From Kiritimatiellia bacterium (lineage in GTDB: Bacteria; Verrucomicrobiota; Kiritimatiellia; RFP12; UBA1067): a DNA stretch of 32,139 nt. Below, in pieces: positions 14,355-21,306 of this stretch; the stretch's first letter is position 1; every line of letters begins with the position of its first letter. Below the pieces are notes generated by a model. It was not told where the DNA came from and did no database searches. It saw only the letters and a list, made by a program, of their open reading frames with translations. A program made the position numbers and the translations under genes. The stretch is taken from NCBI GenBank assembly GCA_017405115.1, contig JAFRBA010000055.1:1-32139 (forward strand), written 5' to 3'.

Positions 14355-14424
14355 ACTACGCACTGCGCACTAACCACTAGCCACTAACGACTAACCACTA
14401 ACGACTAATCACTAACGACTAATC
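14355..14424 (-). repeat. Ten-unit heptad array filling the guaA-argC gap
   Basis: Minus strand, ten exact 7-nt units of the form NNNNAGT: GATTAGT, CGTTAGT, GATTAGT, CGTTAGT, GGTTAGT, CGTTAGT, GGCTAGT, GGTTAGT, GCGCAGT, GCGTAGT. The first unit shares the GA of the guaA stop codon, and the last ends one base before the argC ATG. No normal ribosome site is left for argC. Confidence 0.92.
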
Positions 14425-15430
14425 ACTCCCACTCGATTGTGGCGGGGGGCTTCGGGGTGATGTCCCACACGACGCGGTTGGCGCCCTTCACCTTCGTGGC
14501 GATCTTCTCGGCGACCATCGTCACGAACTTGAACGGAAGCTCCACGACGCCTGCCTTCACGAACTGCTGCGTCGAGATGGCGCGGATGCCGATCACGTAG
14601 CCGAAGGTGCGCGCGCCGTTCTTGACGCCGACCGACTTCACGTTCGTCATGATCGCGAAGAACTGCTGCGCCTTCCTGTCGAGCTTCGCCTTCTTCATCT
14701 CGTCGCGGAATATGAAGTCCGCCTGGCGCAGGATGTCGAGCTTCTCCTTGGTGAGCTCGCCGATGCAGCGGACCGCGAGGCCCGGGCCCGGGAACGGCTG
14801 GCGCATCACCATCTCCTCGGGGATGCCGAGGAGCTTGCCGACCTTGCGCACCTCGTCCTTGTAGAGGTACTTGACGGGCTCTACGAGGCCCTTGAAGATG
14901 ATGTCCTTCGGAAGGCCGCCGACGTTGTGGTGGGCCTTCACGGCCTTGTTGCCGCCGACGCCCGACTCGATGATATCGGGGTATATCGTGCCCTGCCCGA
15001 GGAACTCGATGTCGCCGAGCTTCTTCTTGAGGTCGCGCGCGACGTCGGCGAAGAGCTTGATGAACTCGCCGCCGATGCACTTGCGCTTCAGCTCGGGGTC
15101 CGTAATGCCCTTGGCCTTGTCGAGGAAGCGCTTCTCGGCGTCGATCTGGATGAGGTTGATGCCGAACTTGCCCTTGAAGACCTTCTTCACCTCCTTGGCC
15201 TCGTTGAGGCGCATGCAGCCGTGGTCGACGAAGACGCACGTGAGCTGCTTGCCAATCGCCTTGTGCAGGAGGACCGCGCATACCGACGAGTCGACGCCGC
15301 CGGACATGGCCAGCAGCACCCTCTTGTCGCCGACCTGGGCGCGGATGGCCTCGATTTCGTTCTTGATGTAGGACTTTGCGTTGAAGGTCTTGCCGACCTT
15401 GGCGAGACGTTCTTTTTCAGCCTGGTTCAT
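14423..15430 (-). CDS. guaA: GMP synthase ATP-pyrophosphatase subunit without the amidotransferase domain
   Basis: 335 residues, against about 510-525 for a usual bacterial GuaA. The PP-loop SGGVDSS (43-49) activates XMP by adenylation; 'CVFVDHGCMRLNEA', 'GQGTIYPDIIES', 'HHNVGGLP' and 'RQPFPGPGLAVR' follow, and the C-terminal dimerisation domain ends PPATIEWE. All features of the C-terminal half of GuaA are there, but the class I glutamine amidotransferase domain is missing, as in the two-subunit archaeal GMP synthases. The start at 15430 is firm: GGGGAG lies six bases upstream, and a promoter lies at 15465-15473. The open frame continues to 15721, but that part is shadow of the kinase gene and does not encode an amidotransferase. 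The glutaminase subunit must be elsewhere, or the enzyme uses ammonia. Confidence 0.92.
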   Translation of the reverse strand: MNQAEKERLAKVGKTFNAKSYIKNEIEAIRAQVGDKRVLLAMSGGVDSSVCAVLLHKAIGKQLTCVFVDHGCMRLNEAKEVKKVFKGKFGINLIQIDAEKRFLDKAKGITDPELKRKCIGGEFIKLFADVARDLKKKLGDIEFLGQGTIYPDIIESGVGGNKAVKAHHNVGGLPKDIIFKGLVEPVKYLYKDEVRKVGKLLGIPEEMVMRQPFPGPGLAVRCIGELTKEKLDILRQADFIFRDEMKKAKLDRKAQQFFAIMTNVKSVGVKNGARTFGYVIGIRAISTQQFVKAGVVELPFKFVTMVAEKIATKVKGANRVVWDITPKPPATIEWE

Positions 15431-15464
15431 TGCTGCTCCCCGTTTTGGATGTTTGTATTCGTAG

Positions 15465-15473
15465 ATTATACCA
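15465..15473 (-). promoter_or_regulatory. Extended -10 promoter TGGTATAAT for guaA
   Basis: Minus-strand TTTATGGTATAAT between the kinase stop (15478) and guaA. Predicted start near 15458, leader about 28 nt with a GGGGAG ribosome site. The promoter lies within 15 bases of the upstream stop codon. Confidence 0.65.
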
Positions 15474-15477
15474 TAAA

Positions 15478-16407
15478 TCAGGCGTCCGGGGGAAACGCAA
15501 GACGCACGATCCCGCGCATCGCGCGGTAGAAGCGGGCGCGGAACGCGAGGTGCAGCGCGGGCCACAGTCCGACCCTGTCGCGCGAACCCGTGCGCATGAA
15601 CACGCGGTTCACGAACCGCACGTTCACCGCGACAAGCCACTCGTGGCGCGAATACGGCAGAAGCGCCACCGCGCGCGCGAACTGGCGCAGGACGCGCCGC
15701 TTGCGACGCCACTCGTACCACCGCAGATGCTCCGCCGCGCAGCAGAAGTAGCGCAGCATGTCGTCAGTCGGATACCCCTGGCAGAACTCCTCGAGGTCCA
15801 GATAGCCCGCCACGCGCCCGTCCACGAACAGGAAGTTGCCGTGGTGGAAGTCCCCGTGGACGATCCGCAGAAGGTCCGCACGGTAGGCAAGCTCCTCCTC
15901 GGAAATCTCCTCAAGAATCCGCCTCAAGATGCGTCCGCCGACGCCCCGGCATTTCGCAAGCGCCTCGCGGCGCCACTTGACGGACGGGTTGTGCGGCAGG
16001 TAGAGCCTGGCCTTCTGCATCGCCGCGGAAAACGCGCGGTAGTCGTCGAGGAACACAGCCAGCTGCTCGGGGGTGAGCTCGTCTGGGAGAAGCCGAACGC
16101 CGTCGCACCAACTCATGCACACGAGACGACAGCCGTGGAAGGTCGCCGGGCACTCCTTCTCGAAGACGCGCCGGACGGCCCTGGTGCCTTCGGTGACCTC
16201 GAGGTGCTCAAGGAGGTGTCGGAAGAGGCCCTGGCGCTCGTTCGGCGGGGCACACTTTACGGCGAAGGCGAATCCGTCGGAGTCTCGCACGGCCTTGAAG
16301 TTGAGCGCGCGCGCGCCGTCCAGGCGCTCGAGGGAGCGCAGGCGGAAGCCAAGCGCGCGCTCCAGCTCGGCCTTGAGCTCTTCCGTCTCGAAATCCTGCT
16401 TCACCAC
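15478..16407 (-). CDS. APH-fold kinase/phosphotransferase
   Basis: 309 residues. The APH/choline-kinase-like catalytic loop HGDFHHGN (184-191, Asp186 and Asn191) and a following DLEEF (Asp204, metal-binding equivalent of DFG) are intact, and an N-terminal lobe lysine is seen in FAVKCAPP (Lys51). The C-terminus is very basic (RRKRRVLR, then RARFYRAMRGIVR), which suggests membrane-surface or nucleic acid contact, as in lipopolysaccharide-core or sugar kinases. It starts seven bases after the DUF4422 glycosyltransferase gene, so both are probably one transcript and may modify the same surface glycan. It could instead be an aminoglycoside- or small-molecule kinase; substrate not determinable. Confidence 0.85.
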   Translation of the reverse strand: MVKQDFETEELKAELERALGFRLRSLERLDGARALNFKAVRDSDGFAFAVKCAPPNERQGLFRHLLEHLEVTEGTRAVRRVFEKECPATFHGCRLVCMSWCDGVRLLPDELTPEQLAVFLDDYRAFSAAMQKARLYLPHNPSVKWRREALAKCRGVGGRILRRILEEISEEELAYRADLLRIVHGDFHHGNFLFVDGRVAGYLDLEEFCQGYPTDDMLRYFCCAAEHLRWYEWRRKRRVLRQFARAVALLPYSRHEWLVAVNVRFVNRVFMRTGSRDRVGLWPALHLAFRARFYRAMRGIVRLAFPPDA

Positions 16408-16413
16408 TCGCCC

Positions 16414-17271
16414 CTACTTGAACCTCGTGTATATGCGGTCGTTCGCCTTCTTGGAGAGAATCGGCAGCAGAGGCTTCAGAAGCACATACCACCATGGGCG
16501 GCCGGTGAGTTTCACGAGGGGGAGCTCGAGGACCTTGAGCGGACGCCGCTTGCGGCGGATGGCGAGCCAGACGAGGAAGAGCCGCTCCACCAGAAAGGCT
16601 GGGATGCGGGCGGCAGGGCCGTCGGAGGGACCGCTCCACTGCCAGCGGCTTTCGAACTCGCGGCAGAGGGAGAACGCCCATTCCATGAAGTCGCAGAAGA
16701 TGTCGCGGCGCATCACGAACTGGAGTTCCATGGCAAGGCGGCCAGACGCGAGGGTCTGGTCGATGACGTCGGAGCAGTCCGGATCGCGCTCGCGGACGAG
16801 GGACACGAATCGGTCGAAGTCTTCGGCGTTCTCCGGGTGTGCGCGGACGAACTGCTCGCGCACGGAGGGGAAGCCTGATTCTGATGGCTGGCGCATCACG
16901 ACGTCGGCGTCGGCGATGCGGGAGAGGATGCTGCGCTCGTTGTAGTGCAGGGTGAAGGTGCGCTGAAAGCGGCGGTACGAGGTCCGGCGGGTGCGGCCGC
17001 CGCAGAGGCCGGGGAAGTCGAGGAACCGGCGGTAGTGGCAGAAGCCAACGTACGAAAGCGAGGGAATCGCAGGGAGGGCGTTCTTCCAGACCCAGAACCA
17101 TGCGGTCATCTCGCCGTAGCGGACGTTCTCGGCGGAGATGTTCTTGCCCTCGTCGTCGGAGGGGATGCCGAGGTCGAGGTGCGTCCGTGCCCGGCCGGCC
17201 TGGATCGGCAGTATGCAGTTGGACTGCCAGATGGGACGCTTGTCGAAGTATATGCAGTAGATCCTAAGCAT
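16414..17271 (-). CDS. DUF4422 family glycosyltransferase-like protein
   Basis: 285 residues. 'YGEMTAWFWVWKN' (52-64) and 'YVGFCHYRRFLDF' (74-86) are the signature blocks of DUF4422, a family found in capsule and exopolysaccharide loci and taken to be glycosyltransferases. The 'QLQFVMRRDIF'-type segment (here ELQFVMRRDIFCDFMEW) and a basic C-terminus (RRKRRPLK, KKANDRIYTRFK) complete it. No signal peptide, so it should act in the cytoplasm. The ATG at 17271 is three bases after the stop of the fibronectin-like gene (TAAAACATG), and the kinase gene follows after six bases. This suggests co-transcription of all three genes, perhaps to decorate a secreted or surface product. Confidence 0.85.
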   Translation of the reverse strand: MLRIYCIYFDKRPIWQSNCILPIQAGRARTHLDLGIPSDDEGKNISAENVRYGEMTAWFWVWKNALPAIPSLSYVGFCHYRRFLDFPGLCGGRTRRTSYRRFQRTFTLHYNERSILSRIADADVVMRQPSESGFPSVREQFVRAHPENAEDFDRFVSLVRERDPDCSDVIDQTLASGRLAMELQFVMRRDIFCDFMEWAFSLCREFESRWQWSGPSDGPAARIPAFLVERLFLVWLAIRRKRRPLKVLELPLVKLTGRPWWYVLLKPLLPILSKKANDRIYTRFK

Positions 17272-17274
17272 GTT

Positions 17275-19779
17275 TTACCTAAGAATTATGCAAGTTGCCT
17301 GCGACTGACGGGAGAAATCCAACCTGACATTGTCAATGGCCATCATCGGCCCGGACGCAACCTTGGGATGGCGCCAGCGCAGAACGAGCACTTCTCCAGG
17401 CTCAAGTCTCTTATCCAATGCAATGCCAACTGAAACCGACTGCCTGTACTCCGCCGACGGCCTGTCAGCGTCCGATGCGACATACGGAGCTGTTGGCGGA
17501 ATGGTCACCGCATTCCAGTCGCCCTCGGAGCCTATGCCCGTCTCGCTGCCGTTCGCAACCTTCCACTCAAGGACATATGTCGCCGCGTTGGAGCGGAAGC
17601 TGCGCTGTATCGAATCGAACGACAGCGTCATGGCGCCATTGACATCCGTCTTTCCGTCGTTGACGAACGCGATGCCGATTGCGCAGCCATAGTCGCCCGT
17701 GGCAAGCGAACCGAGCGCGAACGAATCGACCGTCCCGTCCGTATCGCAGAAAGCGTAGACGCCGCCCGTCGTGCGGTTTGTCGTTGACGTAAACAGAAGC
17801 TTCTCCGGTTCCTCCGAGTCCCTCAGGAACTGCCAGTAGTCGAGGTAGACATCCTTAACCGCCGTGTCTCCCGTCATGTTGGTCAAGGACGAGAACCTTT
17901 CTTCGAAGGCTTTGCCGCGCAACGGAACCGCCCCCGTAAGGCGGAAATGCGCCGTAGAAAGGTCCACAGGATCCGAAACCGAGGCAAGATTCTCGCTGGC
18001 GCCTGGCAGAGGAGCTACCTCAACGGCGTAGCGCGACGTCGGATCGAGCCCGGAGAACGTCGCGGCGGTCTCGGTTACATTGGATACTGCCACGACCGTC
18101 CGCGTCTCCTCGCCGCAGGTCACCGTCACGCGGCCGAACTCCGCGAGAGGCGACTTGTTCAGCCCCGAAAGCTCCAGCGTGAAGGCGAAGCGGACGCGTC
18201 GCACGCCGTCGGACGCGGCGAAGGCCAGCTGTGCGGACGCCGTGCCGTTCGTGGCGAACCGAGCCGTCCAGTCGTCTCCGTATGCCGACGGCGACGTGCT
18301 TACAGTCAGGCGCGTCGCCTCGGCGATCTCGTTGTTGGACGAATGGTTCGTAATGCGGAACGACACCGCCGTGACGGGTTTCTCGTATGCCTTGGTCGTT
18401 ATCCACGAGCCGCTGTGGTTTATCTTCGGGAATGGCCCCGAGTAGGTGTCGTAGACACCGTAACTCGTCCAGCCCCCGCCCCACTCCGCGTCATCGGCAA
18501 ACTGGTCGGGATAAGTCGGCGAATCCGTCTCAACATCGCCGGAGAACTCAAAGAGCCGCACCCGGTAGCCCTCCGACAGCGGAACCTGCGGCCATGACGC
18601 TGAGATCGTGCTGTGGTCGACGGCCTCCGCCGACACTGCGCCGACGGCGCCCAGCGTCGCCTGCCCGGTCGCTGGCGCCGACGTGGCCGACGACATGCCG
18701 CCCGGCGAGACAGCAGTGACCGTTGCCGAATATTCGCCGAGCGACGGCACGGCGACATCGCATGACGTCGCCGTAGTCTGCAGATCCGCCACGACGGGAG
18801 AACTCGGGTTGCCCACAGGGACTACCGTCACGAGATACCAGGCCGCATTCTCGACTGCGTCCCACGAGACGTGCAGGCTGCCGCCAGAGGACGTCACAGC
18901 CACGCCAGAGGGTGCCGAGACCGAGATTCCCGCCCACGAAAGATCGACAACCTGCTCGTCGCTCCACGGCGAATCCTGTTGCCCTTCGCCCCCCAGCGCT
19001 CTCGCCCGGAATGCATAGCGCGCAGTGGGAAGCGAATTCGTCGAGAACTGCGGAGCGGCGAGCGCCGTCGCCCCGGACTCGACCACTGTGCGCGTCTCGT
19101 CGCCGCCATAGACGACGACCAGGGAATCCCATGCCGCAGTGGAGAAGTTTGTGGCGGCGGCGGCGAATACGAACTGCACCTGCCTGACGTCTGCGGTGGC
19201 GTCCACGGACACCGTGACGTTTGTCCGCTTTATGTCAACTGGCACGAACTCTTTTAGTTCCGCCCAGGCGGAGGAGGAATCCGTGCGGCCCATCACGCGG
19301 AAGACATCCGACTTCTTCTCCGACCCGACCCTGCAAACGAACGAGCAACCGCATATCGCCGCCGCGCATACGGGAGTCTCTATCTCCACTGTCACGTCGC
19401 CTGCGGACGACTGTTTGTCGATCTTCAAAGCCCGCTGGTCGTCCGTGGAAGTGTCATAATAGGCTGAAGACGTATAGGCATCGAGCTTGGCGTTCGACGA
19501 AGAGAGCGTCCACCCAAACGCCGAAAGGTTCGTTGCGGCGGCAAAGTCCTCGCGGATCTCCGTCTCGGGGACGCCGTCGAGCCGCACGAGTTCGAATGCG
19601 TAGCCGGAGGCCCCCGGCACTTCGTCGGCAGCCAGCGAAAGAGACGTCGTCGTGAAGTCGGAGACGCGAAGGTTCCCCGGCGCAGGGAGCTGGCCTGCGC
19701 CCTGCGCCACGGCGGACGCCGCCGCCATGGCGGCAAAAAGGGCCACACCCTTCAAGTAGTTCGCGCAGGGGGCATTCAT
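17275..19779 (-). CDS. Secreted fibronectin type III-like multidomain protein
   Basis: 834 residues with a signal peptide (about 1-28, ending ASAVAQGAG). It starts 'LPAPGNLRVSDFTTTSLSLA' and has further fibronectin-III-like units near 278-372 (APSGVAVTSSGG, then LHVSWDAVENAAWYLVTV) and 376-415 (TISASWPQVPLSEGYRVRLF), separated by beta-rich segments. Two of these share a pattern with 'ETRTVV' and 'SRYA(F/V)', so internal duplication is likely. The tail is polar and no PEP-CTERM, LPXTG or Por sorting signal is seen. It is probably a surface or extracellular binding protein of unknown ligand. The promoter TGCTATAAT ends eight bases before the ATG, which implies a near-leaderless message. It is followed after three bases by the DUF4422 gene. 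Confidence 0.8.
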   Translation of the reverse strand: MNAPCANYLKGVALFAAMAAASAVAQGAGQLPAPGNLRVSDFTTTSLSLAADEVPGASGYAFELVRLDGVPETEIREDFAAATNLSAFGWTLSSSNAKLDAYTSSAYYDTSTDDQRALKIDKQSSAGDVTVEIETPVCAAAICGCSFVCRVGSEKKSDVFRVMGRTDSSSAWAELKEFVPVDIKRTNVTVSVDATADVRQVQFVFAAAATNFSTAAWDSLVVVYGGDETRTVVESGATALAAPQFSTNSLPTARYAFRARALGGEGQQDSPWSDEQVVDLSWAGISVSAPSGVAVTSSGGSLHVSWDAVENAAWYLVTVVPVGNPSSPVVADLQTTATSCDVAVPSLGEYSATVTAVSPGGMSSATSAPATGQATLGAVGAVSAEAVDHSTISASWPQVPLSEGYRVRLFEFSGDVETDSPTYPDQFADDAEWGGGWTSYGVYDTYSGPFPKINHSGSWITTKAYEKPVTAVSFRITNHSSNNEIAEATRLTVSTSPSAYGDDWTARFATNGTASAQLAFAASDGVRRVRFAFTLELSGLNKSPLAEFGRVTVTCGEETRTVVAVSNVTETAATFSGLDPTSRYAVEVAPLPGASENLASVSDPVDLSTAHFRLTGAVPLRGKAFEERFSSLTNMTGDTAVKDVYLDYWQFLRDSEEPEKLLFTSTTNRTTGGVYAFCDTDGTVDSFALGSLATGDYGCAIGIAFVNDGKTDVNGAMTLSFDSIQRSFRSNAATYVLEWKVANGSETGIGSEGDWNAVTIPPTAPYVASDADRPSAEYRQSVSVGIALDKRLEPGEVLVLRWRHPKVASGPMMAIDNVRLDFSRQSQATCIILR

Positions 19780-19787
19780 CGCGGCAA

Positions 19788-19796
19788 ATTATAGCA
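19788..19796 (-). promoter_or_regulatory. Extended -10 promoter TGCTATAAT containing the thiE stop codon
   Basis: Minus-strand TTTGCTATAAT. The TAA of the ThiE stop codon (19791-19789) is part of the -10 hexamer. Only eight bases separate the hexamer from the ATG of the fibronectin-like gene, so the leader is about 0-2 nt. Confidence 0.6.
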
Positions 19797-20433
19797 AATT
19801 GGCACCCGGCTGGGAAGCAGCCCGCCGGAACGCGTCCTGAAGGCGCAGGATCGCCGCATACGGGTCGTCCGCTCCGCATACGGCGCGGACGACCGCGAAG
19901 TTCGCGAACCCCGCCTTTGCCAATTCGGCTACGTGCGCCCCGTCGACGACTCCGCCGATAGCCACTGCGGGACAGCGGGAGGCGCGCTTCATCGCTGCGG
20001 CAGCCTCGACACCCAGTGTAGGATCCGGTATCTTCTTCGTCGGGGTCGCCCAGACCGGGCCGACCCCGATGTAGTCCGGCGACTCGTCCTGCGTGGCGAC
20101 CGCCTGCGCAAGCGAATGCGTCGACTTGCCGACTATGCCCAGCGAGGGGAAAAGCCTGCGCACCTCGGCCACCGGCATGTCCGTCTGGCCCACGTGCACG
20201 CCGTCGGCATCGGCTTCGGCGGCCGCAGCCGGGTCGTCGTTCACTATCAGCCTTGTCGCCGTGCCTGCCGTTGCCTTGCGCAGCTCCCGCGCGACGGCCA
20301 CCACGTCCGCACGCGGCGCGTCCTTCATCCGCAGCTGGACCATCCTGACGCCAGCCCTGACCGCCGCCTCGCAGCATCGGAGATAGCCGACGACCGGATT
20401 GGTCATCACAAGGTAGAGTCCGAAGTCCTCCAT
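19789..20433 (-). CDS. thiE: Thiamine-phosphate synthase
   Basis: 214 residues, the usual ThiE length. ThiE joins HMP-pyrophosphate and thiazole phosphate to thiamine phosphate. The (beta/alpha)8 barrel motifs are present in order: VQLRMKD, LIVNDDP, ADGVHVGQTDMP, GKSTHS, YIGVGPVWATPTKK and AIGGV. All active-site positions known for the family appear to be there. The last codons run into the -10 box of the next gene. Upstream, IorB ends 14 bases before the start, so nfu-like gene, iorB and thiE form one transcript. Thiamine diphosphate is the cofactor of indolepyruvate oxidoreductase, so the cluster may match cofactor supply to the enzyme; this is inference. Confidence 0.93.
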   Translation of the reverse strand: MEDFGLYLVMTNPVVGYLRCCEAAVRAGVRMVQLRMKDAPRADVVAVARELRKATAGTATRLIVNDDPAAAAEADADGVHVGQTDMPVAEVRRLFPSLGIVGKSTHSLAQAVATQDESPDYIGVGPVWATPTKKIPDPTLGVEAAAAMKRASRCPAVAIGGVVDGAHVAELAKAGFANFAVVRAVCGADDPYAAILRLQDAFRRAASQPGANLL

Positions 20434-20447
20434 GCCGGCTTCGCCCG

Positions 20448-21041
20448 TCAGGCCCCGGCCGCCTCGCGGCCGAGCCGGAACGCCTTCTCGTTGACTTCCA
20501 GAAGCTTCGCCTTGGGGCCGGACAGCAGCTCGGCCATCGCCTTGAGCCAGTCGGCCTCGGAGAACGGGCAGAACGTGGAAAGCGCCCCCGCCATGACCAT
20601 GTTCATCGTGCGCGCGTTGCCCGCGCCCTCCGTGGCGATCTTCATGGCGTCCAGCAGCACGAGCTTCCCGAAGGCGCCGCGCACCCTGCCGTCGAGGTCC
20701 TCCACCGCAGCCTGCTGGCCGGACGACACCGTGACCGGCACGAGGTAGAGGTCGTTCACGAGCGCCACGCCGTCCGCCGCCAGGACGCCGGCGTTGCGCA
20801 CGGCCTCCAGCTTGTCGAACGAGACCAGGACGTCCGCCGTCCCCTCCTGGATGATGGGCGACGCCACCGACTCCCCGAAGCGCACCTGGCTCGTCACCGA
20901 TCCGCCGCGCTGGGCCATGCCGTGGATCTCCGACTTCTTGACGTCGTAGCCGGCGAGCGCCGCGGTCTTCGCGAGAATGTCCGCCGTCAGGATGATGCCC
21001 TGCCCGCCGACGCCGACAAGCGACACGTTGACAGTCTTCAT
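20448..21041 (-). CDS. iorB: Indolepyruvate ferredoxin oxidoreductase beta subunit
   Basis: 197 residues. The start 'VNVSLVGVGGQGIILTADIL' and 'KKSEIHGMAQRGGSV' are diagnostic of the gamma-type domain of 2-oxoacid:ferredoxin oxidoreductases, IorB subgroup. IorA/IorB oxidise aryl pyruvates from aromatic amino acids to aryl-acetyl-CoA and reduce ferredoxin in anaerobes. IorA, which binds thiamine diphosphate and Fe-S clusters, is not next to it in this window, although iorA and iorB are normally adjacent. The start overlaps the stop of the Nfu-like gene by four bases (ATGA), and thiE follows closely. It may pair with a distant IorA or serve a related oxidoreductase. Confidence 0.9.
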   Translation of the reverse strand: MKTVNVSLVGVGGQGIILTADILAKTAALAGYDVKKSEIHGMAQRGGSVTSQVRFGESVASPIIQEGTADVLVSFDKLEAVRNAGVLAADGVALVNDLYLVPVTVSSGQQAAVEDLDGRVRGAFGKLVLLDAMKIATEGAGNARTMNMVMAGALSTFCPFSEADWLKAMAELLSGPKAKLLEVNEKAFRLGREAAGA

Positions 21042-21259
21042 GCCTCGACCCGCTCCACCGTTATCTCGGGGTCGATCTCGCGGAGCGACACCTCGATGCC
21101 CTGTTTGAGCGTCATCATCGCGAACGGGCAGCTTCCGCAGTGCCCCACGAGCCTCAGGTACACGACCTTGCCGTCCATCTTCACGAACTCCAGGTCGCCG
21201 CCGTCGGCCTGGAGCCCGGCGCGTAGCGACTCCAGCCTCTCCTTGACTTTTTCTTCCAT
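21038..21259 (-). CDS. Nfu/NifU C-terminal-domain Fe-S scaffold protein
   Basis: 73 residues, a stand-alone NifU C-terminal domain. 'LQADGGDLEFVKMDGKVVYL' and the cluster-binding CxxC in GHCGSCPFAMMTLK are characteristic. Such proteins hold a labile [4Fe-4S] cluster and hand it to client enzymes. An NFU-type domain without the IscU-like N-terminus is common in anaerobes. The promoter TGGTATAAT at 21283-21291 predicts a leader of about 17 nt. The stop overlaps the iorB start (ATGA), which suggests translational coupling and supply of clusters to the oxidoreductase. Confidence 0.92.
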   Translation of the reverse strand: MEEKVKERLESLRAGLQADGGDLEFVKMDGKVVYLRLVGHCGSCPFAMMTLKQGIEVSLREIDPEITVERVEA

Positions 21260-21282
21260 GTTGTTTAGCCCTTTCGAAAAGT

Positions 21283-21291
21283 ATTATACCA
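21283..21291 (-). promoter_or_regulatory. Extended -10 promoter TGGTATAAT for the nfu-like/iorB/thiE unit
   Basis: Minus-strand TTATGGTATAAT, located just after the stop of the oxidoreductase gene that ends at 21307. Predicted start near 21276, leader about 17 nt, with AAAGGG before the ATG. Confidence 0.65.
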
Positions 21292-21306
21292 TAATGTCAT
21301 GGGCCG

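Noticed and set aside
15431..15721. Upstream extension of guaA that might hold the amidotransferase domain
   Set aside because: It is the kinase gene in another frame, contains no amidotransferase motifs and is interrupted by the guaA promoter and ribosome site.
15430..16878. 482-codon plus-strand open frame
   Set aside because: Antisense to the APH-fold kinase and DUF4422 genes, which carry clear family motifs; no signal or motif on the plus strand.
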